52,981 nt of DNA from Clostridium sp. (GCF_021443865.1 NZ_JABUTB010000001.1:14726-67706), one strand, 5' to 3'; positions 16,807-26,650 are shown, counted from the first letter of the stretch. The notes: generated from the sequence alone by a model not told the origin. Translations and numbers: made by a program.

Positions 16807-19800
16807 TTATATAACTGGAAGCCCTACAGTAAATCTACTACCTTTATTAACTTCACTTTCAAGTCTAATATATCCATTATGTAGTTCTGCAATGTGCTTA
16901 ACAAGTGTAAGTCCGATTCCACTGCTACTTGCCTTTGATACCCCTGTTCCTTTAACCTGTGAAAATCTTTTAAATATAAAGTCTTGATCTTCCTTAGATA
17001 TTCCTATTCCTGTATCTTCTACAGTAATTTCAATGTGCTCATTAACTTCCTTAATTAGCACTTTAATTTCTCCACCCTTAGGAGTAAACTTAACTGCATT
17101 AGCTAATAAATTAACTACAACTCTTTCAATTTCAGTACTATCAAAGGAAATTATCTTTTCTTCTATATCTGGATCTATTATAAGAGATATACCCTCTTCT
17201 TCTATAAACTTACTCATATTAAGAGCAGTTTCCTCCACTACATTTACTATATCATTATTCTTTTTATTTATTACATAATGTCCTGTTTCTATTTTTGAAC
17301 TATCTATTATATCATTTATTATTTTTAATAAGTTATCACAATTTCTACTTACAATATTCATATATTCCGCAGATTTTTCATAAGTCATATTTTTTTCTTT
17401 AACTAAAGCTTTTACTAATTGAACTGTTGATGATATAACATTTATAGGAGTTCTAAGTTCATGAGATAAATTAACAAAATAAGAATTTTTAAGTTTTTCT
17501 TTATCTATTATCTCTTTGCTTAACCTTTTATTTTCTTCTAATTGCTTATTAATCTTTTTTGTTTTTTGAGCTACTAACTTATGTAATATATTAACGTAAT
17601 TAAATATATAAGCAGCTATAACTATAGCAATACCTATATAAATTACATAAGCCAAAGGTGTTTTCCATATTGGATTTTTAACCCTTATATTAATGCTTGT
17701 CTCATTTGTTAGTTCACCATTAGAGCTTCTTGCTCTTAATTTTAATATATATTTACCAGGTTCTAAAGATTTAAAATCTAAGCTACTTTTAGAATCTATA
17801 TATATCCACTCTGAATCAATTCCTTCAAGAATATATTCATAAGTAGTATTATTTATATTTTCGTAGTTAGGTAAAAAATAATCGATGGTTAGGTTTTTAT
17901 CATTATATTCTAAAATTAATTCTTTTCCATCATAAATAACCTTATTTTTTCCAATATAAATATCACCAATTACAACTTCATTTACATTATTATTATATAC
18001 AACTATATCATCTGGATAAAAATATGTTACTCCCTCTGTACTTCCAAATGCCATCATCCCATTACTAAACTTTATTCCTGAGTTTAAGTTAAATTGATAT
18101 CCATATAATCCATGGATTTTATTGAAATTAATAATTTTTTCATTTTCAATCTCAAATTTATTTAATCCCTTATTTGTGCTTAGCCAAATGTTATTATTAT
18201 CATCTACTAATATGGAATTTATAAAATTATTGGTTAATCCATTAGCTGTAGTATATGATGTAAATTCTTCATTTTCTAAATTGAATTTGATAAGTCCTAC
18301 ATTTGTTCCTATCCATAGGTTTCCTAAGTTATCAAAATTCATACAATTAATATAATTCTTATTTAAAGAATAACTATTATATTTTTTTATAACTCCTTTT
18401 TTCTTATTATATTTAATTACTCCTGTATCAATTCCACCAAGCCATATAATATCATCATCTTTATAATCTGGTAATATATATCTTATACGTCCTGGATTTA
18501 TATTAAAGCTTTTTAAGTTTTCATTATGATATGTGATTTCGCCTGTATCTATATTATAGGAATAAAAATTTGTTGTAGATGAAAGCCAAATATTTTCTTC
18601 ATCATTATACAAATAATTTAATTCTGAAGAGTATCCCTCATCAATAAAATGATATTTACATCTATAATCTTTAGTATTAAGTGAAATTACCTCTTTATTT
18701 GTTGTAATTACAATCCAATTATCATTTGATTTAAATAAGCTTTTTATATGTTGATTCCTTAAACTTATTCCATTCTCATTATCATATATTCTAGTTATCA
18801 AGTCTCCATTTATACTATTATATATATATATACCATCATACTTAGTAGCTATCCATAAATAGTTATCATCCTGTAACATAGACACAATATTTTTATCTTT
18901 TAAATTTATTTGTTCCTCAAAGAAATTAAATTGATTATTTTTATTTAATATATTTATCCCCTTATCTGTACCAATCCATATAGTGTTATTAAAATCCTCA
19001 TAAAAACAAGTTATAACATTACTACTAAGAGAGTCACTAAAATTTTCATCCTTTTTTATTATTACAGGGTAATTGTTATTAGGAATATATTTTAATATTC
19101 CATTACTACTAGATATCCAAATATTACTCTCACTATCAGATAAAATGAAATTATTATTATAACATTCCTCTTCCTTTATATTACTATAGGTTTCTATTAT
19201 CTTTTTTTCCTTAAGAGAATATTTTTTTATTCCCTCATTATTAACTATCCATACAAATGTATTTTCTATTTCTCTTAAATCAAAAATAAGAATTCCTTCT
19301 TTTGTTGATATCCATGGATTGCCCTCTTTGTCCATTTCTATATTATATATATATAATTTATCTCTATGAATTTCATTTTCATTATAAATAATATTTAAAT
19401 CTTTATCTATTACATTTATTCCATCTTTAGTACCAACCCATAATTCTCCGTTTTTCCCCTCTTTTAAAGAAGTTATAGAAGAACTAGTTAAGGAATTTTC
19501 ATTGTTCTTTTCATTGTAAAAAGTCTTATATTCTCTGGTTATAACATTAAACTTCATTAATCCATTTTCTGTACCAACCCACATAACATCTTTATCGTAG
19601 CTGCTCCTTAATAATGAAGTAATTTTTAAATCTCCTAGATTATATTTATCATTTTCAATATCCTTCATTCTTACAATTTCATCTGTATCTCTAATTAAAA
19701 AATCTAAACCATTATCAGTTGCTATCCATATATTCCCATGAGAATCTTCTTCAATTGCTGTTATATAGGTAGAGCTTAAAGAATCATTACTTTGATTATT

Positions 19801-20040
19801 ACAATTATATATCTTTATTCTTTCCCCATCATATCTATTAAGACCATCTATAGTACCTATCCACATGTAACCCTTGCTGTCTTGAAATATTGTTGTCACA
19901 TACTCATTAGAAAGTCCTTCATCAATAGATAATTTTTCAAATCTCTCCTTTTTCACTAAAGTTGCAGAAACCTTTAAAGGCATTATAATATCTATTAGAA
20001 AACATGTTACTAATGTAAATATTAAAATTTTGTTTCTCAT
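16807..20040 (-). CDS. Beta-propeller sensor histidine kinase (HTCS-like without receiver), copy 1
   Basis: A 1077-residue membrane sensor kinase. Residues 1-26 are a signal peptide or anchor. Residues about 35-700 are repeats of the two-component-regulator propeller type (GLSNEYVTTIFQDSKGYMWIGT, NLWIGTNVGL), likely two extracytoplasmic propellers. A Y_Y_Y domain follows (LEGIDSEWIYIDSKS...LEPGKYILKLRA), then one membrane span (PLAYVIYIGIAIVIAAYIF, near 800-820), a coiled segment, HisKA (NLSHELRTP, His near 859) and HATPase with NAVKFTPKGG, DTGIGIS and GIGLTLVKH. There is no receiver or AraC domain, unlike Bacteroides HTCS, and no response regulator beside it. It is a close paralogue of 29420-32716. 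The ligand is probably an extracellular molecule, perhaps a glycan by analogy only. Confidence 0.92.
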   Translation of the reverse strand: MRNKILIFTLVTCFLIDIIMPLKVSATLVKKERFEKLSIDEGLSNEYVTTIFQDSKGYMWIGTIDGLNRYDGERIKIYNCNNQSNDSLSSTYITAIEEDSHGNIWIATDNGLDFLIRDTDEIVRMKDIENDKYNLGDLKITSLLRSSYDKDVMWVGTENGLMKFNVITREYKTFYNEKNNENSLTSSSITSLKEGKNGELWVGTKDGINVIDKDLNIIYNENEIHRDKLYIYNIEMDKEGNPWISTKEGILIFDLREIENTFVWIVNNEGIKKYSLKEKKIIETYSNIKEEECYNNNFILSDSESNIWISSSNGILKYIPNNNYPVIIKKDENFSDSLSSNVITCFYEDFNNTIWIGTDKGINILNKNNQFNFFEEQINLKDKNIVSMLQDDNYLWIATKYDGIYIYNSINGDLITRIYDNENGISLRNQHIKSLFKSNDNWIVITTNKEVISLNTKDYRCKYHFIDEGYSSELNYLYNDEENIWLSSTTNFYSYNIDTGEITYHNENLKSFNINPGRIRYILPDYKDDDIIWLGGIDTGVIKYNKKKGVIKKYNSYSLNKNYINCMNFDNLGNLWIGTNVGLIKFNLENEEFTSYTTANGLTNNFINSILVDDNNNIWLSTNKGLNKFEIENEKIINFNKIHGLYGYQFNLNSGIKFSNGMMAFGSTEGVTYFYPDDIVVYNNNVNEVVIGDIYIGKNKVIYDGKELILEYNDKNLTIDYFLPNYENINNTTYEYILEGIDSEWIYIDSKSSLDFKSLEPGKYILKLRARSSNGELTNETSINIRVKNPIWKTPLAYVIYIGIAIVIAAYIFNYVNILHKLVAQKTKKINKQLEENKRLSKEIIDKEKLKNSYFVNLSHELRTPINVISSTVQLVKALVKEKNMTYEKSAEYMNIVSRNCDNLLKIINDIIDSSKIETGHYVINKKNNDIVNVVEETALNMSKFIEEEGISLIIDPDIEEKIISFDSTEIERVVVNLLANAVKFTPKGGEIKVLIKEVNEHIEITVEDTGIGISKEDQDFIFKRFSQVKGTGVSKASSSGIGLTLVKHIAELHNGYIRLESEVNKGSRFTVGLPVI

Positions 20041-20195
20041 GTCTTTTCTCCCTCACATTTTCCTTATATATATATTTTTTTTTTCATATAGTATTTATAT
20101 AATATAATTAACAACCCTTTAATACTTACACTATTTTAACATAAAACATTCTAATTTTATACAAAATAATACAATTTATTTAACTTTTATAATAC

Positions 20196-20236
20196 AAAAG
20201 ATATATCAGTACAGATATCTGTATTGATATATCTTT
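20196..20236 (-). terminator. Terminator of the flavoprotein reductase gene
   Basis: AAAGATATATCA-GTACAGATATCTGTA-TTGATATATCTTT, a near-complete palindrome with A/T tails, 21 nt past the stop at 20258. Confidence 0.85.
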
Positions 20237-20257
20237 ATTTGTATAATATATATTAGA

Positions 20258-22156
20258 TTATTTATTAGTTATATATTTGTACATATTTCTTCCAGCTAAA
20301 GTACCTGATCCTAAAGAAAGTCCAAATGCTGATCCTTCATTATCGTAGTATGGTGCAGTAAATAAGCTTCCTGCATCTATTCCAGCTACATATAATCCTT
20401 TAATAGGTTCATTGTTCTTATCTAAAGCTCTTAAAGAATCATCAACTTTAACTCCACCAATTGTACACCATGCACTTGGTTCATATTCAAATACATAATA
20501 TGGTCCATTGTTTATTGGTGTTAAGAATGTTGGATCTTTTAAGAATTCACTATCGTGTTTTGCTTCACAATACTTATTGTATTGTTCAACTGTTGATACT
20601 AAATTATCAAGTCCAAACTTTTCAGCTAATTCTTCAATTGTATCTGCTTTGTAAGCCCAACCTTGGTCTATAGCTTCTTGTAATTGTGATTTAGCTTCTG
20701 TTAATACTTTTACATGTGCTATTGAATTTGGTGCTGACTCTGATAAGTTCCTTGCACCTGCAACCCAGCTTTCAGGACTACCTAAAGTCTTGAATATACC
20801 TTGTTCACAAACTGAATTATAGTATGCTTCATCCATTACGGCATAGTATTTTCCATATCTTAATGTAGCTTCTGCTCCACTTAATGGTTCTGATGCCATT
20901 ATTTCTTCATTAAAGAATCTATTTCCTTCTCCATTAACAAGTAATCCACCATAGATACCAAATCTTAAATTTTGATTACTACTAAATGACCAAGTTCCAG
21001 CCTTTGAGTTTGAAGCTGAGAATTCATTTGCAACTATACCCCAGTTTTTATCTTCTACTCCACCTGCTGCTAATGTCATGTTAATTCCATCACCAGTTGA
21101 TAAAGTATTTCCAAGTGGGTTTATTGTAATATTACCAAATTTATTTTCAATTATTTCTTGTCCACCTAAGTATCCACCAGTTGCTAATAATACAGCATCT
21201 GCATTAATAGTAACCTTTGTTCCATTAGCTTTTGTAGCTTTTATTCCTACAGCAACTCCATTTTTATCTAAGATAACTTCTTCTCCAGTAGTTTCAAGCA
21301 TTATAGTTCCACCATTTGCTGTTATTTTATCTGCTAAGAAGCCCATTCTATCTACGCCTTTTTCTTTTATTCCATGTCTTGCTCTAAATCCTACACCATA
21401 AGCATCTTGTCTTAAAGTTACAGTTAAACCTAAATCATCTAACATATCTATTGTTTCGCCAGTAACTTCTAAAGTCTTACGAAGTAAAGAATCATTTATT
21501 GTGCTGTTACCAAATCCAGACATATGTTCAAATAATTCTTCTGTAGTAAGGTCTTCACCTTCTGCTGCTTGAACCTTAGTTCCAGTAGCTATAGGACCAC
21601 CAGCATTTGCTCCATTACTAACAGCAAGGCTTACACCTTTTTCTATAACTATTACCTCAGCGCCTAAACCTGATGCACTAATTGCAGCTGTTAATCCTGC
21701 TGCACCACCACCAACAATAACTATATCTGTATTGTAAGTTTCTTCTTTATTTGCAGTTTCTGTTTCTTTTTTATTGTTCTTTAAAGCTTCTACATCTCCA
21801 TTAGCTTGCTTTACACAATCTTCTACCGCAGAAACAATTGCATTAGTAGTTAAACTTGCTCCTGATGTAGCATCTACTTCTAATGTTTGTCCTTCAACAA
21901 TAGATTTTATTGTACGATCGATAGCTTCATTAGAAATTCCTTCTGTTTCATTACTTTCTAATACTTCAACAGAAACTATTGAATCTTCATTAAACACTAC
22001 TTTTACTTTTACATCACCATTTTTCCCAGTACTTACAGCAGTATATTCTCCAGGTGTAAAAGAAAGCTTTTTCTTACCTGAATCACATGATACTAAACCT
22101 AGTACTAAAAGCATTGATAACATAATGCTTAATAATTTCTTCATGTTCTTTTTCAT
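20258..22156 (-). CDS. Extracytoplasmic FMN/FAD reductase lipoprotein (fumarate/urocanate-reductase family)
   Basis: A 632-residue flavoprotein. The lipoprotein signal ends at LVLGLVSC (Cys about residue 24). An FMN-binding domain (residues about 30-115) carries the flavinylation-type motif DATSGASLTT. The FAD_binding_2 domain starts at DIVIVGGGAAGLTAAISASGLGAEVIVIEK and ends in GLYVAGIDAGSLF. Such proteins reduce small double-bond acceptors at the cell surface as anaerobic electron sinks. The fumarate-binding signatures of flavocytochrome c are not intact: the HHTMGG-type His region reads AWCTIGGV and the GGxHGANRLGG segment reads DAGSLFTAPYYDNEGSA, so another enoate is likelier. Start ATG at 22156 after GGGGGATACTTG. 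A MerR-type promoter lies just upstream. Confidence 0.9.
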   Translation of the reverse strand: MKKNMKKLLSIMLSMLLVLGLVSCDSGKKKLSFTPGEYTAVSTGKNGDVKVKVVFNEDSIVSVEVLESNETEGISNEAIDRTIKSIVEGQTLEVDATSGASLTTNAIVSAVEDCVKQANGDVEALKNNKKETETANKEETYNTDIVIVGGGAAGLTAAISASGLGAEVIVIEKGVSLAVSNGANAGGPIATGTKVQAAEGEDLTTEELFEHMSGFGNSTINDSLLRKTLEVTGETIDMLDDLGLTVTLRQDAYGVGFRARHGIKEKGVDRMGFLADKITANGGTIMLETTGEEVILDKNGVAVGIKATKANGTKVTINADAVLLATGGYLGGQEIIENKFGNITINPLGNTLSTGDGINMTLAAGGVEDKNWGIVANEFSASNSKAGTWSFSSNQNLRFGIYGGLLVNGEGNRFFNEEIMASEPLSGAEATLRYGKYYAVMDEAYYNSVCEQGIFKTLGSPESWVAGARNLSESAPNSIAHVKVLTEAKSQLQEAIDQGWAYKADTIEELAEKFGLDNLVSTVEQYNKYCEAKHDSEFLKDPTFLTPINNGPYYVFEYEPSAWCTIGGVKVDDSLRALDKNNEPIKGLYVAGIDAGSLFTAPYYDNEGSAFGLSLGSGTLAGRNMYKYITNK

Positions 22157-22199
22157 CAAGTATCCCCCTAATTTGTCAAATTTGTGTCAATCAATTCAG

Positions 22200-22230
22200 A
22201 GTATAAAGGTTGCACTAAGTGCAATGTCAA
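22200..22230 (-). promoter_or_regulatory. MerR-type promoter with 19-bp spacer and operator palindrome
   Basis: On the minus strand TTGACA (-35, 22230-22225) and TATACT (-10, 22205-22200) are 19 bp apart. The spacer holds the perfect 7-1-7 palindrome TTGCACT-T-AGTGCAA (22210-22224). An over-long spacer with a central dyad is the hallmark of MerR-activated promoters. It lies about 37 nt upstream of the reductase start and directly after the MerR-family gene. Confidence 0.85.
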
Positions 22231-22236
22231 TACATT

Positions 22237-23049
22237 TTATTCTACAGGTATATATATAATAAATCCTTTGCTTCCATCTTCATATTTAAGCTTTACACCA
22301 TTAAAATAGATATCTCCTACAACCTTCATATTATTTTCTTTTATGTATTCTAAGGCATCTTCAATAAATTCAATAAACTTATCATTTTTATTATGGTTCT
22401 TTGTATAATAAACTAAGCATTTCCCCATCTTAAGTATTTCGCCTTCATTACTTATATCAATTCCCATTTCTATTGCAGCCTCTAAATCTAAGGATATTCC
22501 ATAGTCCTTTCTAATATTATCTATGTCACTAATATACTGATGTTTTATACGGCTACAATATTCTGTTACAGGTAGCATATCTACAAATTTTGAAAATATG
22601 TCATATTTAGAAATTGTAAAATCTAAGCCTTTAGAGGCAGGTATAAAAACTTTATCTTTAACTTCTTTAATTTCATATTTATTTTCACCTGATTTCACAC
22701 GTTCTAAGTTATTTCTAGTTCCTTTTATTCCTTCTAATTGTTTATTAAGATTTAATATTTCTTCTTCTATCTGTGTTTTTCTTTCATCCAGCTTTTCTAT
22801 AATTGAATCTACATTACTTTCTTCAATTATATCTAGAGAATCATCTACACTAATTCCTAAGGCCCTAAAATGCTTAAATCTATTTAGTTTAAAAGCATCA
22901 AAATGAGTAAAACTCCTATAATTATTAGCTTCCTTTTTAGGCTTTAACAAATCAATTCTTTCAAAATATCTAAGAGAGCTATAGGGCAACCCCACCATAG
23001 CACTAAATTCCTTTGCTGAATACTTTCTAAGCTTTAAATCCTCTTTCAT
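22237..23049 (-). CDS. MerR-family transcriptional activator with GyrI-like effector domain
   Basis: A 270-residue regulator. The N-terminal winged helix (YSAKEFSAMVGLPYSSLRYFERIDLLKPKK...YRSFTHFDAFKLNRFKHFRALGISVDD) is MerR-type, followed by a coiled-coil dimer helix (ESNVDSIIEKLDERKTQIEEEILNLNKQLEGI, residues about 78-115). A C-terminal BmrR/GyrI-like effector domain ends in KGFIIYIPVE. It should bind a small molecule and untwist a 19-bp-spacer promoter; just such a promoter lies between this gene and the reductase. AGGAG is only 2 nt from the ORF-track ATG at 23058, so the ATG at 23049 is preferred. The effector is unknown, possibly the reductase substrate. Confidence 0.9.
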   Translation of the reverse strand: MKEDLKLRKYSAKEFSAMVGLPYSSLRYFERIDLLKPKKEANNYRSFTHFDAFKLNRFKHFRALGISVDDSLDIIEESNVDSIIEKLDERKTQIEEEILNLNKQLEGIKGTRNNLERVKSGENKYEIKEVKDKVFIPASKGLDFTISKYDIFSKFVDMLPVTEYCSRIKHQYISDIDNIRKDYGISLDLEAAIEMGIDISNEGEILKMGKCLVYYTKNHNKNDKFIEFIEDALEYIKENNMKVVGDIYFNGVKLKYEDGSKGFIIYIPVE

Positions 23050-23213
23050 ATTTTCCATAACTCCTACTATTATTTCTACTTCATTTATTATTCTTCAAAT
23101 TATTTATCACTTAAAATAGCCACATTATTTTAACATAAATATATCTTTTTTCATACTTTTTCTTTGTGTATTTTTTAACATTTTTTACTCATAAATAATA
23201 AGTTAAAGTAATA

Positions 23214-23251
23214 AAAAACAGACTTAAATCTTCATTTTTAAGTCTGTTTTT
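23214..23251 (-). terminator. Terminator of the CsxC-like gene at 23305
   Basis: A perfect 15-bp inverted repeat, AAAAACAGACTTAAA/TTTAAGTCTGTTTTT, with an 8-nt loop. Confidence 0.88.
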
Positions 23252-23304
23252 ATTAAGATATTCCAATATTTCAATTTTTAATCTTATAGTGTGCCCTAGC
23301 ACAA

Positions 23305-24075
23305 TCATTCTGCTGTTATTCTTACTTGTTGCTTTTGCAATATTTTTAAAGTTAGATTTAAAATTATTTTTTCTGTAACTTTAGTAAATGTTTTTTCTCT
23401 ATTTGATGTGCAATTATAAGGGGCATTTGTGTTAATATCCACTTCAATAATCTCAGCCTTAACTATCTCAGTAAACGGTTTTTCATTAAAAACTTCTGTA
23501 AAAGCTGAACTTTCATCACAAGGATTACTACCAACAATAGTATCTGAGCATTCATCACAACCTTTAATTTTATTTGTGAAAAATTCTATTTCACAGGGAA
23601 TTGAATTTCCCATAAAAATAGGTTCTCTAATAAAATTGATTCTTGTTGTAAAATTAAATGGTACATTAAAACTAGAATATCTTATATATCCGCAATTATT
23701 TGGAACACCTTCTGCATTATAAGTTTTAGGTACATACTCAATACTTTTCTTAATAAGTCCTTCTACAAAAAGTATTCCATTATCTCCACAGTTATCCTCT
23801 GAAAATGGAATTATGCGAGATTGAGTTAAATACACATTTTTTCTTATTCTATTAATTTCTAATACTTCTTTATCTAATGTAATAGTAGCTTCAATAGGAA
23901 GTTTAACCTTTACCTCTGCTAGTACTACTGGAACCTTAATAACTAAAGGACCACATTCAATAGTATTAGGTATTATATCAGCTTCTTCAATTAATGGTTG
24001 TACTTTAGAATTAACTGAACTGCAAGAATTAGACACAGTTTTACCATCATTAATAATTATTTTATTATCATTCAC
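23305..24075 (-). CDS. CsxC/SPOCS (DUF3794)-like spore protein, copy 1
   Basis: A 256-residue protein with no signal peptide or membrane span. The core runs LVIKVPVVLAEVKVKLPIEATITLDKEVLEINRIRKNVYLTQSRIIPF, then ILFVEGLIKKSIEYVPKTY, GYIRYSSFNVPFNFTTRINFI, and a C-terminal TEKIILNLTLKILQKQQVRIT. This resembles the SPOCS/DUF3794 domain and the CsxC-type clostridial exosporium proteins. Cys residues are scattered (CSS, CGP, CGD, CGY, CDECSD) and could cross-link. The start is GTG, 10 nt after GGGAGG. It is a paralogue of the next gene, with the same layout, and each copy has its own terminator. Spore location is from family knowledge; expression timing is not visible. Confidence 0.65.
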   Translation of the reverse strand: MNDNKIIINDGKTVSNSCSSVNSKVQPLIEEADIIPNTIECGPLVIKVPVVLAEVKVKLPIEATITLDKEVLEINRIRKNVYLTQSRIIPFSEDNCGDNGILFVEGLIKKSIEYVPKTYNAEGVPNNCGYIRYSSFNVPFNFTTRINFIREPIFMGNSIPCEIEFFTNKIKGCDECSDTIVGSNPCDESSAFTEVFNEKPFTEIVKAEIIEVDINTNAPYNCTSNREKTFTKVTEKIILNLTLKILQKQQVRITAE

Positions 24076-24167
24076 TATAGGGCTTCCTCCCTTTTATCTA
24101 AGTATAGATAATTCATTTATTTAATGTATAATATACAAAATCCCCCCTTTTAGTACATTATAAATTC

Positions 24168-24212
24168 AAAAAAAAAATCCTCAATAGCTTTATATTTAAA
24201 GCTATTGAGGAT
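24168..24212 (-). terminator. Terminator of the CsxC-like gene at 24257
   Basis: ATCCTCAATAGCTTTA-TATT-TAAAGCTATTGAGGAT, a perfect 16-bp stem with a T tract on the minus strand. Confidence 0.92.
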
Positions 24213-24256
24213 CATTATTTAATATTACATTTTACTCAAATCTTATATTGTAATTA

Positions 24257-25036
24257 TTAGATTCCTATTGCTGTAACATTTACTTGTTGTTTTTGTAATA
24301 CTTTTAATGTCAAATTAACTACTACTTTTTCTGTAAGCTCAGTAAAGAATTGTTCTACTGGAGCATTACAAGTTGAATATGGTCTTGTGTGAATATCAAC
24401 TTCTGCAATATCAGCTCTTACTAATTCAGTAAAAGGCTTTTCATTAAATATTTCTACATTGAAAAAACTTTGATCACAAGTATTACGTCCAATTATTGGA
24501 TCTGCACAAGCATCACAACCTCTACGTTTATCTGTAAAGAATTCTAATTCACTTGGTCCAAAATTAGTCTCAAAAATAGGTTGTCTAATAAAAGTTACTC
24601 TTGTTGAAAAATTAAAAGGTACTTCAACTGTACAATGTCTTATATATCCACATATATTAGGAGTATTTGGTGTACTACAAGTTTTTGTTGCATACTCAAT
24701 ATTCTTTCTAATAAATCCTTCTACAAATAATATTCCAGTACCGAATTCGCTATCTTGAGAAAATGGTATAATACGAGATTGAGTTAAATATACATTTTTT
24801 CTTATTCTCTTAATTTCTAAAACTTCTTTATCTAATTTAATAGTAGCTTCAACAGGAATTGTAATATTTACTTCTGCAAGTACTACTGGAAGCTTAACAA
24901 CTACAGGTCCTGGTGTAATAACTGTAGGAGTTACAGGAATTTGCTCAGTTAAAGTTTGATTAGTACTCTTAACAGTTGCACATCCATTCATTCCACCTAA
25001 ATTATCATTTGTACATTTATTATTATTATAAATCAT
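24257..25036 (-). CDS. CsxC/SPOCS (DUF3794)-like spore protein, copy 2
   Basis: A 259-residue paralogue of the preceding protein, with most core blocks conserved: VVKLPVVLAEVNITIPVEATIKLDKEVLEIKRIRKNVYLTQSRIIPFSQD, ILFVEGFIRKNIEYATKT, IRHCTVEVPFNFSTRVTFIRQPIF, EIFNEKPFTELVRADIAEVDIHT, and a C-terminal LTLKVLQKQQVNVTA. It has no export signal. Cysteines occur in ICGYIRHC, CDACAD and near the N-terminus (KCTNDN, GCATV). GGAGG is 10 nt before the ATG. By family resemblance this is a structural protein of spore coat or exosporium. Tandem duplication with divergence of the N- and C-termini may give different partners. The SPOCS link is made from strand pattern, not from a profile search. Confidence 0.65.
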   Translation of the reverse strand: MIYNNNKCTNDNLGGMNGCATVKSTNQTLTEQIPVTPTVITPGPVVVKLPVVLAEVNITIPVEATIKLDKEVLEIKRIRKNVYLTQSRIIPFSQDSEFGTGILFVEGFIRKNIEYATKTCSTPNTPNICGYIRHCTVEVPFNFSTRVTFIRQPIFETNFGPSELEFFTDKRRGCDACADPIIGRNTCDQSFFNVEIFNEKPFTELVRADIAEVDIHTRPYSTCNAPVEQFFTELTEKVVVNLTLKVLQKQQVNVTAIGI

Positions 25037-25141
25037 AATAACACTTCCTCCATTTTGTTTACAAAAAGTAATTTAACCTTATATTACATAATAGATAAAA
25101 TATCTCTTTTTGTGCATTAATGGATAAGTATTTTTATATTT

Positions 25142-26650
25142 TTATTCCACAGGCATAGTAGCTTTAAATCTTTCTTCACGACTCATTTGTGAAAGTTCTA
25201 TAACATGGTCTAATTTAAGATTTAATGCCTTAGCCATTCTTTCACCATATTCTCTATCTGCAAGATAGCAATGAGCAGTATGCCTATATTTTATGTTATC
25301 ACCAATATTTCCCATATGTCTTACTGTATTTCCAATTAAAAGTTCTCTTTTTTCTTCTGTCATTAATCTATATAAATCACCTGGTTGATAGAAGCAATCA
25401 TCATTTTTGTCATGGTATTGACTATAATGATCCATATATTCACCAACTTCAAGAGGTGGCTCATTATAAGATTTATCATCTTGCCATACTCCATAGCTAT
25501 TTGGTTCATAATGCTTTGTTGCTCCATAATTTCCATCCACACGCATTTGTCCATCACGATGGAAGCTTGAAACCGGGCATTTAGGTGCATTTACTGGAAT
25601 AGAATGTGCATTAACACCTAAACGATAACGTTGGGCATCTCCATAAGAGAACAATCTACCTTGTAGCATCTTATCAGGTGAGAACCCTATACCAGGAACT
25701 ACATGAGCTGGATTAAAGGCAGCCTGTTCAACATCTGCAAAATAATTTTCAGGATTTCTATTAAGTTCTATTACTCCAACTGGAATTAAAGGATATTCCT
25801 TTTTACTCCATACCTTTGTTAAATCAAAAGGATTATCTCTATGATTTTTAGCTTGTTCCTCGGTCATTATTTGGAAGTACATAGTCCATCTTGGAAAATC
25901 TCCTCTTTCAATGGCATTAAATAAGTCCCTTTGATTACTTTCTCTATCCTTTGCAATTAATTCTTCTGCTTCTTCATCTGTTAAATTCTTTATTCCTTGT
26001 TGAGTTCTCATATGGAATTTAACCCAAACTCTTTCATTTTTATCATTAATTAAACTAAAGGTATGACTTCCAAATCCATGCATATGACGATATGTAGCTG
26101 GAATTCCTCTATCACTCATTGTAATTGTTACTTGATGAAGTGCTTCAGGCAATAGTGTCCAAAAGTCCCAATTATTTTGTGGAGACCTCATATTAGTTTT
26201 TGGATCACGCTTTATAGCATGGTTTAAGTCTGGGAATTTAAGTGGATCTCTAAAGAAGAATACAGGAGTATTATTACCTACTAAGTCCCAATTTCCTTCT
26301 TCAGTATAAAACTTCATTGCAAAACCTCTTAAATCACGTTCTGCATCAGCCGCACCACGTTCCCCTGCAACTGTAGAAAAACGTATAAACATTTCTGTTT
26401 GTTTTCCAATTTCAGAAAATATCTTAGCTTTGGTATATTTAGTAACATCATGTGTTACAGTAAAAGTACCAAATGCACCACTTCCTTTGGCATGCATACG
26501 TCTTTCTGGTATTACCTCTCTATCAAAGTGAGCAAGTTTTTCTAGATACCATACATCTTGTAGAGCCATTGGGCCTCTTCTACCTGCTGTAAGAACATCT
26601 TGATTGTCTCCAATAGGAGCACCAACTTCATTTGTTAGTTTCTTATTCAT
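25142..26650 (-). CDS. katA: Catalase (monofunctional haem catalase)
   Basis: A 502-residue haem catalase converting hydrogen peroxide to water and oxygen. The distal His is in [13 protein letters not shown] (near residue 54). Asn lies in [14 protein letters not shown]. The proximal haem-ligand Tyr lies in [14 protein letters not shown]. The small-subunit length and motifs fit the clade-3 catalases common in Firmicutes. GGAGG precedes the ATG. It is monocistronic, with spore-protein-like genes downstream. Many clostridia lack catalase, so this suggests notable oxygen tolerance or spore protection. A 9-bp inverted repeat (ATTTTAAAA/TTTTAAAAT, 26699-26722) next to a TATACT -10 could be an operator but is not a good PerR box. 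Confidence 0.96.
   Translation of the reverse strand: MNKKLTNEVGAPIGDNQDVLTAGRRGPMALQDVWYLEKLAHFDREVIPERRMHAKGSGAFGTFTVTHDVTKYTKAKIFSEIGKQTEMFIRFSTVAGERGAADAERDLRGFAMKFYTEEGNWDLVGNNTPVFFFRDPLKFPDLNHAIKRDPKTNMRSPQNNWDFWTLLPEALHQVTITMSDRGIPATYRHMHGFGSHTFSLINDKNERVWVKFHMRTQQGIKNLTDEEAEELIAKDRESNQRDLFNAIERGDFPRWTMYFQIMTEEQAKNHRDNPFDLTKVWSKKEYPLIPVGVIELNRNPENYFADVEQAAFNPAHVVPGIGFSPDKMLQGRLFSYGDAQRYRLGVNAHSIPVNAPKCPVSSFHRDGQMRVDGNYGATKHYEPNSYGVWQDDKSYNEPPLEVGEYMDHYSQYHDKNDDCFYQPGDLYRLMTEEKRELLIGNTVRHMGNIGDNIKYRHTAHCYLADREYGERMAKALNLKLDHVIELSQMSREERFKATMPVE

Noticed and set aside
25363-25590. 75-codon ORF inside catalase on the same strand
   Set aside because: Out-of-frame shadow of a clearly conserved enzyme, with odd Met/Ile-rich composition.
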